Source: Fictibacillus nanhaiensis (GTDB lineage Bacteria; Bacillota; Bacilli; Bacillales; Fictibacillaceae). From it: 64,000 bases of DNA. The stretch lies in assembly GCF_023715445.1 (NCBI RefSeq), contig NZ_JAMBOD010000002.1, positions 363,362 through 427,361 on the forward strand, read 5' to 3'. Below the pieces are notes generated by a model. The model did not search any database and was not told the origin of the DNA. It saw nothing but the letters and a program-made list of their open reading frames with translations. Shown piece after piece: positions 1-6,427 of the stretch. The position numbers were made by a program, and so were the translations under genes. The stretch's first letter is position 1. The number at the start of each line of letters is the position of its first letter.

Positions 1-1407
1 AGTATTAAGATCAAATTCCATAGATCCGTTTTCAAATCCATCTGTGATATTTGCAAACTCTTTTATCTCACTGTAATGAGTGGTAGCTAATATCATACTT
101 CCCTGGCTAAATAGTTTTTCAAGAATAGACACAGCAAGCCCCATTCCCTCTGCAGGATCTGTTCCCGCTCCAAGTTCATCAAGAATAACTAAATCTTGAG
201 GTCCTGCCTGTTTCATAATAGAAATAATATTTGTAATATGAGAGGAGAACGTGCTTAACGATTGCTCGATGCTTTGACCATCTCCAATATCTGTGAAAAC
301 TTCTCGAAAAACTCCAAACTTGCTTCCTTCATCTACTGGAACATGAAGCCCTGATTGAACCATCAGTGTTAAAAGACCTACTGTTTTTATTGCTACCGTT
401 TTTCCGCCAGTATTAGGTCCTGTAAGAACCAGTGCCTGATAAGCTTCTCCGAGTGAGAAATTTAACGGGATACATTTTTCTCCTAATAGAGGATGTCTTC
501 CATTCACGATCTGAATCTTGTTTTCAGCATTTAACTCTACACCTGCTGCATCCAATGCTATGCTGTATTTTGCTTTTGTAAAAATAAAATCATAATGTGC
601 CATGCCCTCAATATTAATTCGAATTTCACGCTCATACCCTTCAACCATACCAGTTAACATGCTTAAAATTTTTGAGATTTCAATTTCTTCTTCTGCTCTT
701 AGCAAACTGATCTCTGTTTGAAGCTTTCGAATATCGCTTGGCTCAATGTATACTGTTGCTCCACTTGATGAGCTATCTAAAATCTGACCGTCTATATTCC
801 GTTTGAATTTACTTTTAACTGGAATTACGTAACGGCCATCCCTCATAGAAATGATTTGATCCTGCATCATATCACGATAAACCGAAGATTTTAACATATT
901 ATCAAGCTTAGATTTAATTCTTTCTTCGATGACTCCAACTTGTTTTCTTATTTTTAATAGAGCTTTGCTGGCGTGATCATCTACTCTGCCATTCCGGATG
1001 CATCGATAGATTTCATCTTTTATATCCGGTAGATCGAACATGGAATACGCATAATTCGATACAGTTGGGGCGACAAATTCTTTATCCTTCATGTATCGCT
1101 GTATTCTGCTCACATTATCTAGAAGGCCATATAAAAGGGAGAGCTGATCAGGGTTTAGATTTAATCCTTTTTTAGGAATATCGAGTATATACTCAATTCC
1201 GTTTAAATTCGCGATAGGAACACTCGCACTTTTTTCTAATATATTTCTTGCTTCCGTTGTATCTTGTATCCATGAACGGATCACAGAGAGGTTTGCGGAA
1301 GGTTCAAGTTTATGAATAGCTTCTTTGGTTATCGTATTAATAGAATAACTTCCTAGATTTTCTTTAATTTTATTCAATTCAAGCATATTTATCGTTTGAG
1401 TATTCAA
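1..1407 (-). CDS. mutS2: MutS2-type DNA-binding ATPase (3' end outside window)
   Basis: The first 469 residues of a MutS2/MutSB-family protein are present; the rest lies beyond position 1. The Walker A motif GPNTGGKT falls near residue 330 and the Walker B motif LVILDELGAGTDP near residue 400-412, followed by TTHY of the H-loop, as in MutS2. Family members bind branched DNA or collided ribosomes and often end in an Smr nuclease domain, which cannot be judged here. I place the start at a TTG (1405-1407), eight bases after GGAGG; the in-frame ATG at 1386 is too far from that site. The usual Bacillus mutSB sits far from oriC, so this may be a second copy (inference). A long structured leader with two terminator-like hairpins precedes it. 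Confidence 0.88.
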   Translation of the reverse strand, partial: MNTQTINMLELNKIKENLGSYSINTITKEAIHKLEPSANLSVIRSWIQDTTEARNILEKSASVPIANLNGIEYILDIPKKGLNLNPDQLSLLYGLLDNVSRIQRYMKDKEFVAPTVSNYAYSMFDLPDIKDEIYRCIRNGRVDDHASKALLKIRKQVGVIEERIKSKLDNMLKSSVYRDMMQDQIISMRDGRYVIPVKSKFKRNIDGQILDSSSSGATVYIEPSDIRKLQTEISLLRAEEEIEISKILSMLTGMVEGYEREIRINIEGMAHYDFIFTKAKYSIALDAAGVELNAENKIQIVNGRHPLLGEKCIPLNFSLGEAYQALVLTGPNTGGKTVAIKTVGLLTLMVQSGLHVPVDEGSKFGVFREVFTDIGDGQSIEQSLSTFSSHITNIISIMKQAGPQDLVILDELGAGTDPAEGMGLAVSILEKLFSQGSMILATTHYSEIKEFANITDGFENGSMEFDLNT

Positions 1408-1511
1408 TGGAACTGCCTCCAATTTTTTTATTTAAACCTGCATTTCTTATTCATGTTGTTGTTTTGTGAGCTTTTATCCCCTCCTCTAACAGAGGCCAGG
1501 AACTTGCCAAT

Positions 1512-1546
1512 AAAAAAAGACAGAAATGAACAATGTCATTTCTGCC
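1512..1546 (-). terminator. Terminator-like hairpin in the mutS2 leader (distal)
   Basis: On the minus strand a stem of about 11 bp (GCAGAAATGA against TCATTTCTGT) is followed by seven T residues. It lies about 105 bases before the mutS2 start, inside the transcript expected from the promoter at 1797-1825, so it should reduce read-through into mutS2 unless it is antiterminated. Confidence 0.7.
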
Positions 1547-1577
1547 TCATAGATAGACTTCACCCTAAAAAATGCAT

Positions 1578-1606
1578 AAAAAAATCGGCTCTTAAAAGAG
1601 TCCGGC
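1578..1606 (-). terminator. Terminator-like hairpin in the mutS2 leader (proximal)
   Basis: On the minus strand CGG-A-CTCTT pairs with AAGAG-CCG, followed by an A and seven T residues. It closes the structured RNA at about 1580-1790 and lies about 32 bases upstream of the second hairpin. Confidence 0.65.
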
Positions 1607-1790
1607 AGCATCAAGGGATTTGTATATGATGGCTTGTATCTGACCGCTGTTCTTAACTAATGAACGGCAACAAAAGTGCATAACAAATAAACGCAATAAA
1701 CGTTTAAATTTTTACTTTTGCATGCCTTTATTCAGATTGTTTTAGTTAAGAACGATAACGCTCACAAACACACCATCCTTTCCATTGATT
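1580..1790 (-). ncRNA. Rod-like structured RNA or leader upstream of mutS2
   Basis: The minus-strand RNA from a strong promoter folds by eye into one long interrupted helix. GTTCTTAACTAA at 1649-1660 is a perfect 12-bp inverted repeat of 1742-1753. Inside it, GGC plus CAAAAGT pairs with ACTTTTG plus GCC, and TAAACG pairs with CGTTTA around a 7-base loop at the tip. Outside it, GATGG (about 1775) pairs with CCATC (about 1631) with further interrupted pairing. The RNA ends in a terminator hairpin, giving about 210 nt. I do not recognise the class: there is no T-box AGGGTGG motif and no riboswitch core I know. It could be a stand-alone small RNA or an attenuating leader of mutS2. Confidence 0.5.
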
Positions 1791-1796
1791 ACTTTT

Positions 1797-1825
1797 ATCA
1801 TATGTAATTAATTTACAAATGTCAA
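1797..1825 (-). promoter_or_regulatory. Sigma-A promoter for the mutS2 leader RNA
   Basis: Reading the minus strand: TTGACA (1825-1820), 17-base spacer, TATGAT (1802-1797). This is near consensus and predicts a start near 1790, just ahead of the rod-like RNA. Confidence 0.8.
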
Positions 1826-1831
1826 TATTAA

Positions 1832-1857
1832 AAGGCCGATCAAATGAACCGGCCTTA
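1832..1857 (-). terminator. Terminator of rlmN
   Basis: AAGGCCG and CGGCCTT form a 7-bp stem directly after the rlmN stop; on the minus strand it is followed by TTTTAATA. It separates rlmN from the mutS2 promoter. Confidence 0.75.
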
Positions 1858-1861
1858 CTGT

Positions 1862-2941
1862 TTATAGGTTAACGGTATTTTGTTTATCTTTCTTAATCTG
1901 CTTGCTTCTAAGCTGGCCGCAAGCTGCATCTATATCTGTACCATGTTCTTGGCGGATTTTACAGTTGATTCCGTTCTTTTTTAGTGTATCGTAAAAAGCT
2001 AGAACTGATTCCTGGGTACTTCGTTGATATTGGCTGTGCTCATCCACTGGGTTATAAGGGATTAAGTTGATGTAAACCTTTTTCTTCTTATCCTGAAAAA
2101 GTGCTGCCAGTTCAATGGCTTCTTCTATATGATCGTTAACATCTTTTAATAAGATATATTCGATCGTAATCCGGCGGTTTGTTTTCTCGATATAGTAATT
2201 AATGGCTTCCATCAGTTTTTCAAGTGGATAGGCACGATTAATTTTCATGATTTTAGTGCGCAGTTCATTATTTGGTGCATGCAAGGAGATAGCAAGGTTA
2301 ACAGGCAGTTTTGTATCTGCAAATTCGTATATTTTATTAACAATACCGCTAGTAGATACAGTAATGTGTCTTGAGCCGATAGCTAAACCTTTTTGATCAA
2401 TGATTATTTTCAAAAAGTCTACCATGTTCTCAAAGTTATCAAATGGTTCTCCAATCCCCATGACAACGATATGACTTACCTTTTCATCCTGGCCTGCATG
2501 ATCTAAGTGATGCTGCACATTCATGATTTGTTCTACGATTTCCCCGCTGGATAGATCGCGTGTCTTTGTTAATAAACCACTCGCACAAAAACTGCAGCCG
2601 ATGTTGCAGCCTACCTGTGTAGTAACACAAACAGACAAACCGTATTTATGCCTCATTAATACGGTTTCAATTAAGTTGCCATCTTGCAGTTTGAATAAAA
2701 ATTTTATCGTTCCATCAGATGCTTCTTGTTTAACATGATGCGTCAGCGTGTTGATTGCAAAATTTTCATTTAGCAGCTCTCTGCATTCTTTGGTTACATC
2801 AGTCATATCTGAGAAATCCGTTACACGTTTTCGGTATAAATATTCCCAGACTTGCGATGCTCTGTATGGTTTATATCCATGTTTCAAAAGCCATGCGGTA
2901 AGCTGTTCTAATGTTAATCCATAAATGGAATTTAAATTCAT
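1862..2941 (-). CDS. rlmN: RlmN-family radical SAM 23S rRNA adenine-C2 methyltransferase
   Basis: This 359-aa protein carries the radical SAM motif CNIGCSFC (CxxxCxxC), [10 protein letters not shown], the SLHAPN segment and the C-terminal CGQLR with the conserved cysteine. The family methylates C2 of A2503 in 23S rRNA (RlmN, also certain tRNAs) or C8 (Cfr). Sequence features favour RlmN over Cfr, but IPYNPVDE replaces the IPVNYVPE usual in Bacillus RlmN, so it may be a second, divergent copy (inference). I moved the start to the ATG at 2941: AGAGG lies seven bases upstream of it and would be inside the gene if the ATG six codons earlier were used. A leader of about 200 nt and a promoter overlapping that of dtpT precede it. 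Confidence 0.88.
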   Translation of the reverse strand: MNLNSIYGLTLEQLTAWLLKHGYKPYRASQVWEYLYRKRVTDFSDMTDVTKECRELLNENFAINTLTHHVKQEASDGTIKFLFKLQDGNLIETVLMRHKYGLSVCVTTQVGCNIGCSFCASGLLTKTRDLSSGEIVEQIMNVQHHLDHAGQDEKVSHIVVMGIGEPFDNFENMVDFLKIIIDQKGLAIGSRHITVSTSGIVNKIYEFADTKLPVNLAISLHAPNNELRTKIMKINRAYPLEKLMEAINYYIEKTNRRITIEYILLKDVNDHIEEAIELAALFQDKKKKVYINLIPYNPVDEHSQYQRSTQESVLAFYDTLKKNGINCKIRQEHGTDIDAACGQLRSKQIKKDKQNTVNL

Positions 2942-3152
2942 AAAGAAACCTCTTTTCAATACCTTTAACTTATTCTTCTATACTACTGAAAACTTATCAT
3001 TCCCACAATGTTATCATGCCATTTCCAAAACATTCATATTAAAATTTCCTAAATCGCCTATACTACTTTTTGAGGCTTTTCTAATACATTTATATAAGTC
3101 TTTCTACCTATAAAGGATGTAATTTCCATTTACGAATAAATAATAACCTGTA

Positions 3153-3181
3153 ATAATAGATAAGCCAAAAACTTTTGACAA
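3153..3181 (-). promoter_or_regulatory. Promoter of rlmN, overlapping the dtpT -35
   Basis: Minus strand: TTGTCA (3181-3176), 17-base spacer, TATTAT (3158-3153). Five of its six -35 bases are shared with the plus-strand TTGACA of dtpT. The predicted leader to the rlmN ATG is about 205 nt. Confidence 0.6.
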
Positions 3182-3204
3182 TAATAAATATTTCAAAGTA
3201 TTAT
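3175..3204 (+). promoter_or_regulatory. Promoter of dtpT
   Basis: TTGACA (3175-3180), 18-base spacer, TATTAT (3199-3204), followed by AAAGGAGG and the ATG at 3232. The 5' leader is only about 20 nt. Confidence 0.7.
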
Positions 3205-3231
3205 ATTTAATGAAATAAAGGAGGTTGTCTT

Positions 3232-4722
3232 ATGTCAGACATCAATAGACAGAAAATTGTGGACTCTGTGCCTCAAAAAGGCTTCTTTGGACATCCTAAA
3301 GGTTTGTTCACACTTTTCTTCACAGAGTTTTGGGAGCGCTTTTCTTATTATGGAATGAGAGCAATCCTCATCTATTACATGTACTACGAAGTTTCTAAAG
3401 GTGGTTTAGGACTTGATGAAACCACAGCATTAGCAATCATGTCCATTTATGGTTCACTAGTATATATGTCTGGTGTTATCGGTGGTTGGTTAGCAGACAG
3501 AGTTTTTGGTACATCCAGGGCATTATTCTATGGTGGTATTTTAATCATGATCGGTCATATTGTCTTATCTTTGCCAGGCGATTTGACGATGTTATTTATT
3601 TCTATGGTCTTTATCGTAATTGGGACAGGTTTACTTAAGCCCAACGTATCAAGCGTTGTAGGGGACATTTATGCTCCTGAAGATAATCGCCGTGATGCAG
3701 GATTCAGTATTTTCTATATGGGTATTAACCTTGGTGCTTTCCTGTCTCCGTTAATCGTAGGTGAAGTTTCAAAAACGAGCTTCCATCTAGGATTCGGGAT
3801 TGCAGCGATTGGTATGCTATTAGGACTAATCGTATTTGTTGTTACAAAGAAAAAAAATCTTGGCCTTGCAGGTACTTATGTGCCAAACCCGCTTTCTCCA
3901 GCTGAGAAGAAAAAATATTCCATAATCGTTGGAATTACAGCGGTAGCATTAGCTGTTATCTTAGGAACAACAATTCCTGCAGGTATTTTTACACTTGATG
4001 TTTTCATCACACTGGTTGGTATTTTCGGTATTACTATTCCAACAATCTATTTCATCGTTATGTACCGCAGTCCTAAAACAACAGCTACAGAGCGTTCAAG
4101 AATTTTGGCATATATTCCATTGTTTATTGCATCTGTTATGTTCTGGGCTATCCAAGAACAAGGATCAACAATCCTTGCTGCTTATGCGGACAAGCGTACT
4201 GATTTAGAATTTGCTGGTCTAACGATTTCTCCAGCTTGGTTCCAATCGTTGAACCCATTATTCATCATCGTTCTGGCACCTGTATTCGCTTGGATGTGGG
4301 TGAAGCTTGGTGATCGTCAGCCAACAGTACCTAAGAAATTTGCACTTAGTCTTTTCTTTGCTGGTTTATCATTTATGGTTATTCTTCTGCCTGCATACTT
4401 TGGAGGAGAAAACACATTGGTAAATCCTTTATGGCTTGTTCTTAGTTACTTTATCGTTGTACTTGGTGAGCTGCTATTATCACCAGTTGGACTTTCAGCA
4501 ACAACAAAACTTGCACCAGCTGCTTTCTCTGCACAAACAATGAGCTTATGGTTCTTATCAAGTGCTGCTGCACAAGCAATCAATGCACAAATCGTTAAGT
4601 TCTACTCTGTAGAAACAGAAATGATGTACTTTGGTACAATTGGTGGAGTGGCAATCTTGCTAAGTCTTATCCTCTTTGTGATCTCTCCTAAGATTCAGGA
4701 GTTCATGAAAGGTATTCGTTAA
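3232..4722 (+). CDS. dtpT: Proton-dependent oligopeptide transporter (POT/PTR2 family)
   Basis: This 496-aa membrane protein takes up di- and tripeptides with protons. The N-terminal FFTEFWERFSYYGMRAI contains the ExxER-type POT motif. GGWLADRVFGTSRA and the PTR2 signature region around FSIFYMGINLGAFLSPLI follow. About 14 hydrophobic segments run to the C-terminus. It resembles B. subtilis YclF and lactococcal DtpT. It has its own promoter, a strong ribosome-binding site and a terminator, so it is a single-gene unit, transcribed away from rlmN. Confidence 0.93.
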   Translation: MSDINRQKIVDSVPQKGFFGHPKGLFTLFFTEFWERFSYYGMRAILIYYMYYEVSKGGLGLDETTALAIMSIYGSLVYMSGVIGGWLADRVFGTSRALFYGGILIMIGHIVLSLPGDLTMLFISMVFIVIGTGLLKPNVSSVVGDIYAPEDNRRDAGFSIFYMGINLGAFLSPLIVGEVSKTSFHLGFGIAAIGMLLGLIVFVVTKKKNLGLAGTYVPNPLSPAEKKKYSIIVGITAVALAVILGTTIPAGIFTLDVFITLVGIFGITIPTIYFIVMYRSPKTTATERSRILAYIPLFIASVMFWAIQEQGSTILAAYADKRTDLEFAGLTISPAWFQSLNPLFIIVLAPVFAWMWVKLGDRQPTVPKKFALSLFFAGLSFMVILLPAYFGGENTLVNPLWLVLSYFIVVLGELLLSPVGLSATTKLAPAAFSAQTMSLWFLSSAAAQAINAQIVKFYSVETEMMYFGTIGGVAILLSLILFVISPKIQEFMKGIR

Positions 4723-4740
4723 TCAAATAGTTATTTAATG

Positions 4741-4779
4741 CCACTGGCTTAGGAATTCCCTTATGTCAGTGGTTTTTTT
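4741..4779 (+). terminator. Terminator of dtpT
   Basis: CCACTG (4741-4746) pairs with CAGTGG (4767-4772), with an inner GGAATTCC palindrome, followed by a run of seven T residues. Confidence 0.8.
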
Positions 4780-5068
4780 AGGTATAAAAAAGCAGCTAAC
4801 TAAAAAGCTTCCAATTATTCATTTATTTAATTTATAATCCCATGCAGCGTCCCGAGTAATGTGAAGATAACTAAATGATCTCCTACATTGTAATTTTCCC
4901 TTCTCTCTTAAGCTGTAAATAAATGATAAACTATATTTCTTATCCGCTAGTGTAAACATTTTTTGTGCGCATCCAATTTTATTAAATCAATTGTTTGTCC
5001 AAACATTTTAGACAAGCTAGCGTAAGATATGAGTAGAAAAGAGAGTCATTTTCTCTTTTCGAGGTTCA
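4780..5068. other. Intergenic stretch without a recognisable gene
   Basis: AT-rich sequence with no supported ORF on either strand. TTGTC (4994-4998) and GACAA (about 5010-5014) form a small inverted repeat. AAAAGAGA and TCTCTTTT at about 5037-5059 form a hairpin just ahead of the small peptide ORF. I see no clear sigma-A promoter. Confidence 0.4.
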
Positions 5069-5092
5069 ACTATAGAAGGGGGTGTCTATAGT
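5069..5092 (+). promoter_or_regulatory. Hairpin with the ribosome-binding site in its loop
   Basis: ACTATAGA (5069-5076) and TCTATAGT (5085-5092) are a perfect 8-bp inverted repeat. The 8-base loop is AGGGGGTG, a strong Shine-Dalgarno sequence, and the 3' arm runs into the GTG start codon at 5091. The layout suggests translational control, for example by temperature or a ligand. Function is inferred. Confidence 0.5.
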
Positions 5093-5168
5093 GTTACCAA
5101 TAATCTTCTTTCCTTTAAAGAAAAGAAAAAAGTGTGCTAAAAAAAGAGCTGCTTCAAATCCTGTATAA
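5091..5168 (+). CDS. Small hydrophobic/basic peptide, 25 aa, unknown function
   Basis: A GTG start seven bases after AGGGGGTG opens a 25-codon ORF. The N-terminus VLPIIFFPL is hydrophobic and the rest is very basic (KKRKKCAKKRAA) with one cysteine. It is followed at once by an intrinsic terminator, so the transcript would encode only this peptide. I do not recognise a family. The strong ribosome-binding site and tight terminator support a real gene; the short length and missing clear promoter argue for caution. Confidence 0.45.
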   Translation: MLPIIFFPLKKRKKCAKKRAASNPV

Positions 5169-5180
5169 TGAACCAGTAGA

Positions 5181-5204
5181 GCCGGGGAATTTCCCGGCTT
5201 TTTA
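5181..5204 (+). terminator. Terminator after the 25-aa ORF
   Basis: GCCGGG and CCCGGC form a stem around GAATTT, followed by TTTTT. It lies 12 bases after the peptide stop codon. Confidence 0.75.
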
Positions 5205-5304
5205 ACATACATAGTCCAGAGCCTTTTTCACAATTTACTAGGAATATATCCAAACAATTATTGGACAGCCACATATAGTACAAGCAAGGGGGATTTTAAT
5301 AAAA

Positions 5305-5318
5305 TAACACCTGTGTTA
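5305..5318. promoter_or_regulatory. 14-bp palindrome, possible operator ahead of the GNAT gene
   Basis: TAACAC-CT-GTGTTA is a perfect inverted repeat about 90 bases before the GNAT start. No regulator can be assigned. Confidence 0.25.
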
Positions 5319-5406
5319 ATGTTTTTTCATATTTTTGCGTTAGTATTCTAATTTTATGCTCCTAGTCATATCTTCCCTTTGCAGAGTAATATAAGGGGGA
5401 ATATAT

Positions 5407-5904
5407 TTGTATATTCGTAAACGGATCCCTGGTAAAGATGATCCTATTTTAGTTGATATGGTAGTTAACAACTTTCAGGTTCGAAAAGAAATAATACAAG
5501 CTATTCTAAAAATGGCCAATGAAGTTCTCGTTGTAATTGACGGTAATGACCGTATAGCAGGTTTTGTTAGTTATCGATTTAGAGTAGGCAATATGATTTT
5601 AGTTGATTATGTTGTTCTAGATACGAAGCACCAAGGGAAAGGAATTGCTAGCTCTTTCCTTCCCGTTTTTGAAGATCACTTGTTAAAGCAGGGAATACGA
5701 ATCGTTTATGGCACTGTTGATGAAGAGAACACAGATGCATTACGAGTCTTCCAGCATTGGGGCTTTCAAGTGAAAGGACAGATCGGTTCGAGTATCATTA
5801 TTGAAAAAGATCTGAAAGCAGCTTCTAATCAAAACGGTGTTAAAGTTCAATCTTCATATGTGAGAAAACTGAATACACCGCCTAAAATTGGTTTTTACAG
5901 GTAA
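5407..5904 (+). CDS. GNAT-family N-acetyltransferase
   Basis: This 165-aa protein has the GNAT fold. VVIDGNDRIAGFVSYRF spans strands 2-3, VDYVVLDTKHQGKGIASSFL is motif A with the acetyl-CoA loop Q-x-x-G-x-G/A, and NTDALRVFQHWGFQVKG is the motif B end. It should transfer an acetyl group from acetyl-CoA; the substrate cannot be told. A TTG start is set by AAGGGGG seven bases upstream. The last 25 residues after the domain have no assigned role. It is a single gene closed by a terminator. Confidence 0.82.
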   Translation: MYIRKRIPGKDDPILVDMVVNNFQVRKEIIQAILKMANEVLVVIDGNDRIAGFVSYRFRVGNMILVDYVVLDTKHQGKGIASSFLPVFEDHLLKQGIRIVYGTVDEENTDALRVFQHWGFQVKGQIGSSIIIEKDLKAASNQNGVKVQSSYVRKLNTPPKIGFYR

Positions 5905-5917
5905 ATTATTAAAAAAG

Positions 5918-5946
5918 CAGGTCCAAAAAATTTTGGATCTGTTTTT
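5918..5946 (+). terminator. Terminator of the GNAT gene
   Basis: CAG-TCCAAAA pairs with TTTTGGA-CTG, then TTTTT. Confidence 0.7.
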
Positions 5947-5954
5947 GCACATAT

Positions 5955-5985
5955 TAAAAGCCAACTCAAAATTTGAGTTAGCTTG
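5955..5985 (-). terminator. Terminator of the 62-aa gene
   Basis: AAGCTAACTCAAA pairs with TTTGAGTTGGCTT on the minus strand, then TTTTAAT. Confidence 0.6.
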
Positions 5986-6021
5986 TCAATTTTTATAATA
6001 AATAGATGAGACTGCTTGTCC

Positions 6022-6210
6022 CTACAAATCTGAAGGATTCTGCAAATTTTTTGGTCTTTTTAATTTTTTTGGTGCTCTTAAAAAATCATTTTCTGTATTG
6101 AAAATTTCATCAATAACTCGTTTGTTCCATTCACTGTTGTTCGTCTGATCGGAACAAATACAGCCACTTAAGTCATAGCGAAATAAACCACAATGCGGGC
6201 AATTACTCAA
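6022..6210 (-). CDS. Small cysteine-rich protein, possible zinc ribbon, 62 aa
   Basis: The protein starts MSNCPHCGLF and has a second pair CIC at residues 17-19, which together could hold a zinc ion (CxxC...CxC). The C-terminal third is lysine- and proline-rich. A TTG start follows the strong site AGGGGGTGAT; the nearby ATG opens only four codons. It lies alone between terminators. No family is recognised. Confidence 0.55.
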   Translation of the reverse strand: MSNCPHCGLFRYDLSGCICSDQTNNSEWNKRVIDEIFNTENDFLRAPKKLKRPKNLQNPSDL

Positions 6211-6387
6211 ATTCCATCACCCCCTTAAATCCAACATAACATATTCTATGATCTGTTAAAGATAATGGAAACGGCTCTTGATGATTTATTTAAAAAATAG
6301 AGGAACTGATAGCTCCTGATTCCTTCTTGTTATACTAAACATTTGTCTGAAGGCAGCAACTCTGCAAATATAAGTAAATGACTAGTT

Positions 6388-6418
6388 AAAAAAAGAAGGT
6401 GACCATTTATCACCTTCT
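6388..6418 (-). terminator. Terminator of manP
   Basis: GAAGGTGA (6395-6402) and TCACCTTC (6410-6417) form an 8-bp stem; on the minus strand it is followed by seven T residues. Confidence 0.85.
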
Positions 6419-6427
6419 TTTTAAATA

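Noticed and set aside
1396..1629. 77-codon plus-strand ORF over the mutS2 leader
   Set aside because: It runs antisense to the leader hairpins and has no ribosome-binding site or family resemblance.
1500..1790. mutS2 leader as a T-box riboswitch
   Set aside because: The required AGGGTGGNACCGCG antiterminator sequence is absent; the nearest is AGGGTGAAGTC, which cannot form it.
1580..1790. Assignment of the rod-like RNA as 6S RNA
   Set aside because: Shape alone fits; no conserved 6S central-bubble sequence was recognised, so I leave the class open.
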